Shown here: positions 1 to 8,500 of the stretch, piece by piece
Layout: each line of letters begins with the position of its first letter
Position numbering within the stretch: the first letter of the stretch is position 1
From: Verrucomicrobia subdivision 3 bacterium UBA7542
GTDB lineage: Bacteria; Verrucomicrobiota; Verrucomicrobiia; Limisphaerales; UBA11358
NCBI GenBank assembly: GCA_002479245.1
Contig: DLMG01000089.1
Span: 1-13,784 of the forward strand
Direction: 5' to 3'
Length of the DNA stretch: 13,784 nucleotides
Notes under the pieces: generated by a model
What the model was told of the DNA's origin: nothing
What the model saw: only the letters and a program-made list of their open reading frames with translations
Database searches by the model: none
Made by a program: the position numbers and the translations under genes

Positions 1-423
1 GCCGCGTTTGTTCGGCGGGAAACATTCCAGCAGAATCGCCTGGGCAATCGGCACCATCGCACCGCCGCCCGCCCCCTGCAAAATGCGCGCCAGAATCAGC
101 GTCTGCAAATTCCACGCCAGCCCGCACAACGCCGACGCGAACGTGAACATCATCACGCAGGAAAGCAGCACGCGCTTCCGGCCAAAATAATTTCCCAGCC
201 AGCCGGTCATCGGCAAAATGATCGCGTTGGAAACCAGATAGCTTGTCAGCACCCAAGTGGCCTCGTCGGTGGTCGCCGAAAGGCTGCCGGCGATGTGCGG
301 CAACGCGATGTTGGCGATGGACGTGTCGAGCACTTCCATGAACACCGCCATCATCACGGCGAACGCGATGAGCCAGGGATTATGGCGCGGATGCCAATCC
401 TCATGATGGAGGTCGCCAGACAT
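1..423 (-). CDS. EmrB-like DHA2-family MFS multidrug transporter, second copy (N-terminal 141 codons, 3' end outside window)
   Basis: Inner-membrane proton-driven drug exporter of the DHA2 (14-TM) MFS family, by similarity to its complete paralogue at 1222-2799. The ATG at 423 opens a frame that stays open to the window edge. The visible part begins MSGDLHHEDWHPRH, then a first membrane helix containing the DHA2 signature LDTSIANIALPHIAG, a motif-A-like loop GWLGNYFGRKRV, and the GAGGGAMVPIAQA helix. Reading the two proteins side by side without gaps gives 112 identical residues of 141. The start is supported because the paralogue has the same N-terminus while the DNA upstream of the two genes is unrelated. 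It lies downstream of the efflux operon on the same strand but is separated from the other EmrB by about 800 bp of degraded sequence, so it may have its own promoter. Whether the remainder is intact cannot be seen. Confidence 0.93.
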   Translation of the reverse strand, partial: MSGDLHHEDWHPRHNPWLIAFAVMMAVFMEVLDTSIANIALPHIAGSLSATTDEATWVLTSYLVSNAIILPMTGWLGNYFGRKRVLLSCVMMFTFASALCGLAWNLQTLILARILQGAGGGAMVPIAQAILLECFPPNKRG

Positions 424-503
424 GGACAATCACCGCCGTTTGTCTGCCAATTAAAACGAACCGGAAAGTGAAACCGGCCGCGCCCGTGTCGTCTTCTGGA
501 GAT

Positions 504-719
504 TCATGCCGCAACGACTTTACGGCTGCCGGCCTGCCGCTTCTGAAAGCTCACCACCGGATGGCCGGAAGGTTTTGCCGTTCGCGCGCTTCGGTAAAAA
601 GCCGATGCACGTCATGCCCTCGTGCCGCAGATAATTCGTCTTTGATGCGCCAGATTTCCTGGAGCGCCAAATCGCCCCCGCTTTAAGCCGATGTTTTTTT
701 GCTGTCTCAATCATATCAT
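504..719 (-). pseudogene. Decayed small partner (putative antitoxin) of a VapC-like toxin, two frameshifts
   Basis: This stretch reads as one short protein broken over three frames. From the ATG at 714 (GGGAG about 6 bases upstream) it gives MIETAKKHRLKAG. A missing base in the G run at 675-679 moves it to a frame reading GDLALQEIWRIKDELSAARG, then HDVHRLFTEARERQ. A second missing base near the A run at 573-576 leads to SGHPVVSFQKRQAGSRKVVAA and a TGA at 506-504. The middle pattern (EIWRIKDEL...H...F.EARERQ..SG..VVSF) matches, from memory, the small proteins that follow VapC/PIN toxins of the LLTWNCRHIANA type. It directly follows the toxin remnant (ATGA overlap at 719-716, or ATG at 714). 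The reading across three frames is seen directly. The antitoxin role is inferred, and sequencing error in homopolymers is an alternative to decay. Confidence 0.6.
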
Positions 720-958
720 TCTCCCAAGAGTTCCTCCGGCGTGTAAATCTCCGGAAGTTCGTGCCCTTGCCCTTCCACCAGCCGACGCAGCCGGCCCACG
801 ATGGCCGCGTTTGCAATGTGCCGGCAATTCCACGTCAGCAATATATCCATTTTGTGAACAGTAGCCAGTGCAATATGCGCGGCATCACCGCCACCAAGCT
901 TGCAGAAATCAAATTTTCACTCGCCGATTTGTAATAATTTTTCGCAGTGGGCTGGGCA
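716..958 (-). pseudogene. Truncated and frameshifted VapC-like PIN-domain toxin
   Basis: The frame from 898 to the TGA at 718-716 encodes LGGGDAAHIALATVHKMD followed by ILLTWNCRHIANAAIVGRL and, at the end, ELPEIYTPEELLGE. These are the hallmark C-terminal motifs of a PIN-domain ribonuclease subfamily usually annotated as VapC toxin. The GDAAHIALA aspartate would be one of the metal-binding acidic residues. Upstream, the same frame stops at 919-917. Shifting by one base at about 899 lets the neighbouring frame (AKNYYKSASENLISAS) join smoothly, as expected for a single-base deletion. No frame further upstream resembles the N-terminal half, so the first acidic residues of the active site are missing. 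The gene should encode no functional nuclease. The 5' limit given is approximate. Family assignment is good; the exact extent is not. Confidence 0.7.
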
Positions 959-1221
959 AGGCAGATGCTGGAGCATTCCCATGAATCATGTAGCGTTTTT
1001 TGCGCAAGAAAAAGTCTGAAATCGCACAAGTTTTCGGAAAATATAGCTGCATCTTTTGTAGGAATGCTCTAATAAACGAGTGGTTTTTCCGTATTTCGCC
1101 AAACCCCCGGTCCTATGCGAAGGGAATAATTCGTCGGGTTCGCCTGGGTCGCGATTCCAGGTGCTTTTTCCAGGTTTAAGCCGCGCGCGCGCCGGTTTTG
1201 TTTCAGTTTATTTTGAAAAGT
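959..1221. other. Non-coding spacer downstream of the first EmrB gene
   Basis: I see no convincing gene on either strand. The spacer contains a 9-bp inverted repeat (GAGCATTCC at 971-979 and GGAATGCTC at 1061-1069) at the edge where the toxin remnant stops, and a run of alternating C and G at 1182-1191. No T-tract follows a strong stem on the minus strand, so no clear terminator for the efflux operon was found. Together with the toxin-antitoxin remnants it makes the roughly 800 bp between the two EmrB genes gene-poor. Confidence 0.5.
971..1069. repeat. 9-bp inverted repeat pair bounding an AT-rich 81-bp segment
   Basis: GAGCATTCC (971-979) is the exact reverse complement of GGAATGCTC (1061-1069). 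The enclosed segment is AT-rich and non-coding. The element sits just 5' of the truncated PIN-toxin remnant, so it could be a small non-autonomous element or a recombination scar. I see no target-site duplication, and a 9-bp match in this amount of sequence may be chance. Confidence 0.25.
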
Positions 1222-2799
1222 TCAATGCACGACGGCGGCCGCCAGCTTCTTGCCGTGCTGCACGCGTTTGAACAGCAAGATCAACGGCAGGCAGCACAGC
1301 ACCATCAGCCCGAATATCCGGAACGCGTCCACAAACGCCCACAAATGCGCCTGCTGGTTGAGCATGTTGTAAATGAGGGCGTAGGCCTGATGCGTCGCCG
1401 TCACCGGGTCGCTGTGCCGGGCGAGCATGGCCTGCGCCGCGTGCAGTTGCCGCGTGAACGCCGGGTCGGCCGGCGTCAAATGCCCGACCATCAGCGCTTG
1501 ATGCGCCTGCGCGCCACGCGCGATCATCGTGGTCACGAACGCGATGCCGATGCTCCCGCCGATGTTGAGCATGAGATTGTAAAGGCCGGTGGCGCTGCCG
1601 ATTTGCCTTTGGCTCAATTGACTCATCGTCGCTGTCGTCAGCGGCACAAAAATAAAACTGATGGCCACGCCGTTCAGCACGGTCGGCAGGATGACACTGG
1701 CCATGCTCACCTGAAGATTGAGGTCGCTCAACAGAAACGCGGACAAGCTCAACATCGAAAAACCAAAACCCAACAGCCAGCGCTGTGAAACGCGCCCCAC
1801 CAATCGTCCGACGATGAACGTCGTCACAAACGCGGCCATGCCACGCGGACTCATCGTGTAACCGCTTTGCAGCGCCGGATAACCCATCAGCGTTTGCAGA
1901 AACAGCGGCAGCTCCGCCGTCGTGCCGTAAAGGATGATGCCGATGACCGTCATCAACATCAGGCCGACGGCGAAATTCCGGCTCCTTAGAATCCGCAAGT
2001 CCACCAGCGGATGCTCCACCGAGAATTCCCACACGATGAAGGCGATCATGGCGACAATGGAAATGCCAATGAACCAGCGAATCCAGACCGCGCCCAGCCA
2101 GTCCGCCTCCTGCCCCTTGTCCAAAACGATTTGCAGCGTCGCCAGCCAGACCGCCAGCAGGCCGAACCCGATGAAATCAATCGCTGCCTTCAGGTTGCGC
2201 TTGATGTAAGGCGGGTCTTCCACGAGCCATTCCGCCAGGAATATCGCCAGCAGGCCGACCGGCAGGTTGATGTAAAAAATCCAGCGCCACGAATAATTGT
2301 CCGTGATCCAGCCGCCGAGCGTCGGGCCGATGATGGGCGCCACAATCACGGCCAGTGAAAATGTCGCCATCGCCACGCCGCGTTTGGCGACCGGAAAGCT
2401 TTCCAGCAAAATCGCCTGGGCAATGGGCACCATCGCCCCGCCGCCCGCGCCCTGCAGGATGCGCGCCGCAATCAGCATCGGCAGGTTCACCGCCATGCCG
2501 CACAACGCCGACGCGAATATGAATATCCCGATGCAGGAAATGAACACCCGTTTCCGGCCAAAATGATTTCCCAGCCAGCCGGTCATCGGCAGGACGATGG
2601 CGTTCGCCACGAGATAGCTCGTCAGCACCCACGTCGCCTGGTCGGTTGAAGCCGACAGGCTGCCGGCGATGTGCGGCAGCGCGATGATGGCGATGGAGGT
2701 GTCCAGCACCTGCATGAACGTCGCCAGCATCACGCCCACGGCGACGAGCCACGGGCTGTGCCGCGGATGCCAGTCCTGATGATGCAGGTCGTCGGACAT
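1222..2799 (-). CDS. EmrB-like DHA2-family MFS multidrug transporter
   Basis: Inner-membrane drug/proton antiporter of the 14-TM DHA2 (EmrB/QacA) family, 525 residues, which is normal for the family. Visible signatures: LDTSIAIIALPHIAG (about 32-46) in helix 1, GWLGNHFGRKRV (74-85) as motif A, GAGGGAMVPIAQA (118-130), APIIGPTLGGW (154-164) as motif C, then WRWIFYINLPVG (171-182). Hydrophobic segments continue to the C-terminus, which ends in a short basic tail. The frame could open at a GTG at 2853, but I choose the ATG at 2799 because its MSDDLHHQDWHPRH matches the N-terminus of the paralogue at 423, and the extra 18 codons are translated from a hairpin repeat. No clear ribosome-binding site precedes it. 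It follows the EmrA-like adaptor and presumably works with it and the upstream outer-membrane channel. Substrates cannot be told. Confidence 0.95.
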   Translation of the reverse strand: MSDDLHHQDWHPRHSPWLVAVGVMLATFMQVLDTSIAIIALPHIAGSLSASTDQATWVLTSYLVANAIVLPMTGWLGNHFGRKRVFISCIGIFIFASALCGMAVNLPMLIAARILQGAGGGAMVPIAQAILLESFPVAKRGVAMATFSLAVIVAPIIGPTLGGWITDNYSWRWIFYINLPVGLLAIFLAEWLVEDPPYIKRNLKAAIDFIGFGLLAVWLATLQIVLDKGQEADWLGAVWIRWFIGISIVAMIAFIVWEFSVEHPLVDLRILRSRNFAVGLMLMTVIGIILYGTTAELPLFLQTLMGYPALQSGYTMSPRGMAAFVTTFIVGRLVGRVSQRWLLGFGFSMLSLSAFLLSDLNLQVSMASVILPTVLNGVAISFIFVPLTTATMSQLSQRQIGSATGLYNLMLNIGGSIGIAFVTTMIARGAQAHQALMVGHLTPADPAFTRQLHAAQAMLARHSDPVTATHQAYALIYNMLNQQAHLWAFVDAFRIFGLMVLCCLPLILLFKRVQHGKKLAAAVVH

Positions 2800-2813
2800 G
2801 TGGAATTTAATTT

Positions 2814-2873
2814 GTGGCACAGGCCTCCGGCCTGTGTTTTGGTTGAAATTCACAGGCTGGAAGCCTGTGCCAC
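2814..2873. repeat. Paired hairpin repeat of the GTGGCACAGGC type inside the efflux operon
   Basis: Two 23-base arms (2814-2836 and 2851-2873) are inverted copies matching at 21 of 23 positions around a 14-base spacer. Each arm is also a hairpin by itself: CACAGGC-CTCCG-GCCTGTG on the left and CACAGGC-TGGAA-GCCTGTG on the right. The element can therefore form two adjacent small stem-loops or one long cruciform. It lies in the 101-bp gap between the EmrA-like stop (2901) and the EmrB-like start (2799). It looks like an interspersed palindromic repeat of the REP kind. It could tune expression of the downstream pump gene or protect the upstream mRNA. There is no T-tract to make it a normal terminator. 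Confidence 0.8.
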
Positions 2874-2900
2874 TGTTCAGGAGGACTCATCGGACTTTTT

Positions 2901-4124
2901 TTATTGTTGTGCGCTGTTCAGCTTCCGGCTCAAGACAAACCGGAAAACGGAACCGGCAATGAACGCGAGAACCAATGCCACCAATCCTATCACCCAACCG
3001 GGAATTTCAAAACCGCTGACCCAAACGTCCGGCGTCACAGACAGGCCGGGGCCAATCACGTGGTCGGCGGGCAGCGGCTCGTCGAAAAGAATTTTCACCG
3101 GCACGCGCTGGACGACTTTGACGTAATTGCCGGTCGCATTTTCCGGCGGCAACAGGCTGAATGCCGCGCCGCTGCCAGCCTGAATGCTGTCCACGTGCGC
3201 GCGCAGCGATTTGCCGAGCGCGTCAATCTCCACGAGCGCCGGCTGGCCGGGCTTCATTTTTTTCAACTGCGATTCCTTAAAGTTCGCCACGACCCAGATG
3301 TCCGCCGGCACGATGGACATCAATTGCTGGCCCACCTGAACGTAATTACCCGGCTCGACGGCCTTGCGTGTCACGCGCCCGTCGCACAGCGCGAAAACTT
3401 TGGTGTAAGAAAGGTCCAGTTGCGCCGCTGCGATATTCGTCTGCGCCGCCTGCCACTGGGCCAGGGCCATTGTAATGGCGGCTCCGGTCGCCGCCAGGGT
3501 TGCCCTGGCCTCGTCCACCTTCGAATCATCCACAGCAACCTTTTGTCTGGCAGAGTTCAAATCTGCCTGCGCCTTGAGATTTGCCGTTTGCGCGGCATCG
3601 AGTTCGCGCTGCGAAACGGTGTTTTGTTTCCGCAAATCCTGCGCGCGGTCAAAATCCATCTGCGCCCATTTCGCGGTCGCCTCGGCGGCGTCGGCATCGG
3701 CCTGCGATTGCCTGACGGTGGCTTCGGCGGTGGTCACCTTGGTGCGCATCAACTCGTAACCAGCCAGAAATGCCTTATAATTGGCTGATTGCGCCTCGGC
3801 GGAAGCCTCCTTTTGCGCGACGGTGATTGAGTAACTCGACGGATCAATTTCCACCAGCAATTCGTTGGAACGGACCATTTCATTGTCGAGGACGTGAACG
3901 GCGGCAACCTGTCCGGAAATTCGCGGCGCGATGGAAACCACGTGCGCGGCGATGAACGCGTCGTCGGTGGATTCGTGCGTCAGCACGTCAAAGAAATAAC
4001 CCAGGCCGAAAAACAGCAGCACGGCGAGCGCGACGGTGGTAGGCCAGATGAACAGCGGTGAATTTAATTTGGCCAGTTTTGTGCCGTTTGCCGCCGGAGC
4101 GGGGGGTGGATTGTTTTCATTCAT
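2901..4124 (-). CDS. EmrA/HlyD-family membrane fusion protein with an extra C-terminal membrane helix
   Basis: Periplasmic adaptor that links an MFS (EmrB-type) pump to an outer-membrane channel; 407 residues. In order: a Pro/Ala-rich cytosolic tail (1-20), one membrane helix (about 28-47), the EmrA-type junction STDDAFIAAHVVSIAPRISG (52-71), the first lipoyl half ending LVEIDP, an alpha-helical hairpin rich in Ala, Gln and Lys (about 97-225), the second lipoyl half (LSYTKVFALCDGRVTRKAVEPG region), then a beta-barrel part ending GPGLSVTPDVWVSG. Unlike classical EmrA, the chain continues with a second strongly hydrophobic segment (about 374-398, IPGWVIGLVALVLAFIAG) and a basic tail, which would return the C-terminus to the cytosol. 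It starts 32 bp after the outer-membrane channel gene and precedes the EmrB gene, the usual emrAB order. Confidence 0.93.
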   Translation of the reverse strand: MNENNPPPAPAANGTKLAKLNSPLFIWPTTVALAVLLFFGLGYFFDVLTHESTDDAFIAAHVVSIAPRISGQVAAVHVLDNEMVRSNELLVEIDPSSYSITVAQKEASAEAQSANYKAFLAGYELMRTKVTTAEATVRQSQADADAAEATAKWAQMDFDRAQDLRKQNTVSQRELDAAQTANLKAQADLNSARQKVAVDDSKVDEARATLAATGAAITMALAQWQAAQTNIAAAQLDLSYTKVFALCDGRVTRKAVEPGNYVQVGQQLMSIVPADIWVVANFKESQLKKMKPGQPALVEIDALGKSLRAHVDSIQAGSGAAFSLLPPENATGNYVKVVQRVPVKILFDEPLPADHVIGPGLSVTPDVWVSGFEIPGWVIGLVALVLAFIAGSVFRFVLSRKLNSAQQ

Positions 4125-4156
4125 AACTTCAATGTCTTCTCAATTAAAACAGGACG

Positions 4157-5578
4157 TTAATGTTGTTGCGGCGAGTATTCCCGCCAGCCGCCGCCCAACA
4201 CGGCGTAAAGCCGCACCTGGTTGGCGAGCTTCGCCAGGCGGAGGGAGACCAGTCCCTGCTGCGCGGCATACAGTGACCGTTGCGCATCGAGGACGGTCAG
4301 ATAACTGTCAATGCCCTTGTCATAACGGGAAACGGACAGGCGGTGAGTTTCGGTGGCAGCATTGACCAGGGATTGTTGCGCCGCCACCTGCTGGTCCACG
4401 GTGCCGCGGGTGGCCAGCGCGTCGGCCACTTCCCGGAAGGCGTTCTGAATCGCCTTCTCGTATTGGGTCACGGCGATTTCTCGTTGCACTTTGGCGGCCT
4501 TGTGCGCCGACCAGGTGCGGGCATCGAAAATCGGCATCACAATCTGCGGTGCATAGCTCCACGCGCCCGAGCCGGCCTTGAAGAGTCCGGAGAGATCGCT
4601 GCTCGAAGTTCCAATTGCGGCCGTCAGGGAAATTTGCGGGAAGAATGCCGCCCGGACTGCGCCGATGTCGGCGTTGGCCGCCTTGAGCAGATCCTCGGCC
4701 TGCAGCACATCCGGCCGGCGCAGGAGCACCTCGGAGGACAGGCCGGGAGAAATTTCTTTCGGAGGGATGACGCCGCTCAATTCGGTGGGCAGGAGTTCGT
4801 CCGGCGCCGGAACGCCAAGCAGCAGGTTCAAGGCATTTTTGTCCTGCGCCACCAGTTGGGTGTAGCGGGCGGCATCGCCCAAGGCGGCATCCATCTGCAT
4901 TTCCGCCTGATGAAGATTCAATTCGGGCACGAGACCCAGGGCATAGCGCCGTTTAATCAAGTCATAGGTGCTCCGCTGCGCCTCAAGCGTGGTCTCCGCC
5001 AGCTTGAGATTTTCCTGATCCGCAGCCAGGGTCAGATACGCTTGGGCGACCGAGGACACTAGCAGTATTTGCGCGCTGCGGCGGGCCTGATCCGTGGCCA
5101 GATATTCCTGGAGGGCCTCATCCTTGAGGCTTCGAATACGGCCGAAGAAGTCGATCTCCCAGGACGCAACGCCAAGATTGACCCCGTAGTTTTCGATCGT
5201 CATCGGTTCCGGGAAGCCTTCGACATTGGCGGGAATCCGTTGTTTGGTCGCGCTGCCGGTGGCATTGACCGTGGGCAACAGTTCGGCTCGTTGAATGCCG
5301 TACATGGCCCGGGACTGTTCCACGTTCAAGGCGGCAATCCGCAGGTCGCGGTTGTTCGTCAAGGCCATCCCGATGATTTGTTGAAGCTTCTCGTCGGAGA
5401 AGAATTCCTGCCAATCCGGGAGTTGATAGTTGTTGGTTGAGAGTTGAGAGGCGTAAGCGGCGCCGTTCGGCCATTCGGCCGGGACCGGGGCTTTGGGCCG
5501 GGTGTATTTCGGGGCCATCGTGCAACCGGCCGGGACGATGGCAATGCCAAGCAATAAAAGGAAAACGTTCTTGTTCAT
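4157..5578 (-). CDS. Outer-membrane efflux channel lipoprotein, NodT/OprM family
   Basis: TolC-like trimeric exit duct of a tripartite pump; 473 residues, typical for the family. The N-terminus MNKNVFLLLLGIAIVPAGC is a lipoprotein signal peptide with the lipidated cysteine at residue 19, followed by MAPKYTRPKAPVPAEW, a common start of mature OprM/NodT proteins. Two OEP repeats follow (roughly 60-250 and 265-455), including LTNNRDLRIAALNVEQSRA, LRRPDVLQAEDLLKAANADI and SRYDKGIDSYLTVLDAQRS. The frame extends to 5635, but the ATG at 5578 gives the signal peptide and lies 1 bp after the RND stop codon, so translation is probably coupled. It is the only outer-membrane channel in the cluster and lies between the RND and EmrAB sets, so it may serve both. 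Confidence 0.95.
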   Translation of the reverse strand: MNKNVFLLLLGIAIVPAGCTMAPKYTRPKAPVPAEWPNGAAYASQLSTNNYQLPDWQEFFSDEKLQQIIGMALTNNRDLRIAALNVEQSRAMYGIQRAELLPTVNATGSATKQRIPANVEGFPEPMTIENYGVNLGVASWEIDFFGRIRSLKDEALQEYLATDQARRSAQILLVSSVAQAYLTLAADQENLKLAETTLEAQRSTYDLIKRRYALGLVPELNLHQAEMQMDAALGDAARYTQLVAQDKNALNLLLGVPAPDELLPTELSGVIPPKEISPGLSSEVLLRRPDVLQAEDLLKAANADIGAVRAAFFPQISLTAAIGTSSSDLSGLFKAGSGAWSYAPQIVMPIFDARTWSAHKAAKVQREIAVTQYEKAIQNAFREVADALATRGTVDQQVAAQQSLVNAATETHRLSVSRYDKGIDSYLTVLDAQRSLYAAQQGLVSLRLAKLANQVRLYAVLGGGWREYSPQQH

Positions 5579-5579
5579 T

Positions 5580-8500
5580 TTAATGATTTCCAGATGGAGT
5601 TGTCTTGGCTGCTGGTTGCCGGTTGCGTTTGCCAAGGGTTTTCTCGATCAACACATAGAAGAGCGGCGCAAACAGGGTCACCAGGAAGGTGGAGGTCACC
5701 ACACCGCCCAGCACCGCGGTGCCGATGGCCTTTTGCGCGCCGGCACCCGCTCCGCTCGCAAACGCCAGCGGCAGAACCCCGAATCCGAAGGCCAGCGAGG
5801 TCATGATGATGGGACGGAACCTCAATTTGGCCCCTTCCAGAGTCGCTTCGAGCAGGCCCATCCCTTCTTCTTCCACCCGCGCCTTGGCAAATTGGACGAT
5901 CAGAATGGCGTTTTTGGTGGTCAGGCCAAGGGTTGTCAACAGCCCGATCTGGAAATAGACGTCGTTGGGCAACCCCCGGAGAGACGATCCGAGGATGCCG
6001 CCGATGACGCCCAGAGGCAGGGCCAGCAGGATTGAGATGGGGATGGGCCAGCTCTCATACAAGGCCGCCAGGCACAGGAAGATCACCAGAATGGAAAAGG
6101 CGTAAAGGGGTGCCGCCTGGGAACCGGCCTGCCGCTCCTGATAGGAAAGTCCGTTCCAGTCATAGCCGAGTCCCTGCGGCAGCTTCTTCACGAATCCTTC
6201 CATGGCCTGCATCGCCTCGCCGGAACTTCTCCCCGGTGCCGGTTCACCCAGGATGTTTATGGACGGAAAACCGTTGAAGCGCTCCAGCTTCGGAGAGCCG
6301 GAGGTCCAATGTCCGGACGCAAAGGAAGAGAAGGGAACCATCTTGCCCGTGTTGTTGCGCACGTAGAGCCGGTCCAAATCCTGGGGCAACATACGGTAAG
6401 GAGCGTCGGCCTGGACATACACTCTTTTGACCCGACCGCCTTGAATGAAGTCGTTGACATACGCGCTGCCAAAGGCCGCCGAGATGGTGTTGTGGATGGA
6501 GGTGATGGGCACCCCCAACGCACCGGCCTTGTCCCAATCAACGTCAACCCGGTATTCGGGCGTGTCTTCCAGACCGTTGGGCCGGACCTTCGTCAATGCC
6601 GGGTCCTGTGCCGCCATGCCGAGGAGTTGGTTGCGGGCGGCCATCAATCCGGCGTGTCCCAAACCGCCGCGGTCCAGCAACTGAAAATCAAACCCCTTCG
6701 CTTGGCCCAGTTCGATGACCGCCGGCGGCGCGAAGGCAAACACCATCGCGTTGCGGATCTTGGAAAATGCCATCATGGCCCTTCCGGCCACCGGACCGAC
6801 TTTCAAATCCGCCCGGTCGCGGAGTTTCCAATCTTTCAGCTTCGCGAACGCGAGACCGGCGTTCTGCCCCTGGCCGGAGAAGTTCATGCCGGAAACCGTC
6901 ATGCAGGATTCCACCGCGTCTTTCTCGTTTTCCAGGAAATATTTTTGAACCCCCTCCATGACTTTTTTGGTCTGCTCCAGGGTTGAATTTGCCGGGAGCA
7001 TGGCCTGAACCATCAGAATTCCCTGGTCTTCATCCGGCAGATAGCCCGTGGGCATCCGCTTAAAAAGGAATCCCATTGCCACCACGATCACCAGAAAAAC
7101 AACCACATAGCGGAACTTGTGGGAGAGGAACCGGCCGACCAGTTGCAGATACCGGTTTCGAGTCTGGAAGAAAACCCCGTCAAACCACCGAAAGAACGGA
7201 CGCAGGAACCAGACTCCCCCCTCGGCCGCTTCATGTCCCTTTTCCACCGGCTTCAGAAACGTGGCACACAGCACCGGCGTCAGCACCAGGGCCACCACCA
7301 CCGAGAGCAGCATGGCGGCAATGATGGTGATGGAGAATTGACGGTAGATGACGCCCGTGGACCCGGTGAAAAACATCATGGGACCAAAGACCGCCGAGAG
7401 CACCAACCCGATGCCGATCAACGCGCTGGTGATCTGATCCATGGACTTGCGCGTGGCCTCCAGGGGTGAAAGGCCTTCCTCGCTCATGATTCGTTCCACG
7501 TTCTCCACCACCACGATGGCGTCGTCCACCAGCAGACCGATGGCCAGCACCATGGCGAACATGGTCAGCATGTTGATGGAGAACCCGCACAGCCCCAACA
7601 CCGCGAAGGTTCCCAGAAGCACTACCGGCACGGCGATGGTCGGAATCAAGGTGGCCCGCATGTTGCCCATGAAAAGATACATCACCAGGAAAACCAGCAG
7701 GATTGCTTCCATGAGAGTTTTCACCACCTCGCCAATGGCCACTCTGATGAAAGGCGTGGTGTCATAGGGATAAACGACCTTCATGCCGGGAGGGAAAAAA
7801 GCGCTCATCTCTTTCAGCTTGGCCCGGATGGCGTTGGCCGTGTCCAGGGCGTTGGCGCCGGCGACCTGTCGGATGGCCATGCCGGCGGCGGGCCTGCCAT
7901 TGTGAAAGACTTCGACATCGTAGGTTTCCGTCCCCAGTTCCGTCCGACCCACGTCCTTCACCCGCACGACGGATCCATCCGGGTTGGTGCGGATGGGGAT
8001 CGCGGCAAACTCCTCGGGTGTCTTAAGCATGCTCTGGACAATGATGGAGGCATTCAAACGCTGGCCTTTCACTGCGGGAGCCCCGCCAAACTGCCCGGCG
8101 GACACTTCCACGTTGTAGGCTTGCAACGCCGTGACCACATCTTGAATCGTCATGTTATATTCGGTCAGCTTGTCGGGGTTCAGCCAGACGCGCATCGAAT
8201 ATTGGCTGCCGAATTCCTGCACTTCCCCGACTCCCGGCACCCGCGAAAGAACTTTTTCCAAGGTGGACTGGGCGTAATCGCGCAAGTCATTACCATCCAT
8301 GCTCCCGTCTTCCGAGATCAGCCCCACGACAATCAGGTAATTTTTCGTGGACTTGCTCACCTGCACTCCTTGACTTTGCACCACCGCCGGCAGGCTCGCC
8401 ATGGCGAGTTGAAGCTTGTTCTGCACCTGGGCCCAAGCCAGGTCCGGATCGGTTCCGGGGGCAAAGGTCAGCTCAATGCGGGAAGAACCGGATGAATCAC

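Noticed and set aside
520..816. 98-codon minus-strand ORF as a real gene
   Set aside because: Its N-terminal part runs out of frame through the toxin C-terminus and its C-terminal part is out of frame with the partner motifs. It is better explained as a mixture of two decayed genes.
835..1029. 64-codon minus-strand ORF as an independent gene
   Set aside because: Only its middle (about residues 25-45) seems to continue the PIN-toxin remnant in a shifted frame; the rest has no support.
1181..1200. Alternating CG run followed by TTTT as a terminator
   Set aside because: The T-tract is on the plus strand, where no gene ends; on the minus strand the stem is not followed by T residues.
1198..2032. 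Plus-strand 196-codon and minus-strand 274-codon ORFs over the EmrB gene
   Set aside because: Both are shadow frames of the EmrB coding sequence with repetitive Arg/His/Gly composition and no recognisable domain.
2800..2853. Upstream GTG start adding 18 residues to EmrB
   Set aside because: The added residues are encoded by the hairpin repeat, and the paralogue begins at the residue matching the ATG at 2799.
2904..3788. Long plus-strand ORF of 294 codons
   Set aside because: It lies opposite the clearly recognisable EmrA-like gene and its product is an Arg/His-rich low-complexity read-through typical of antisense frames in high-GC DNA.
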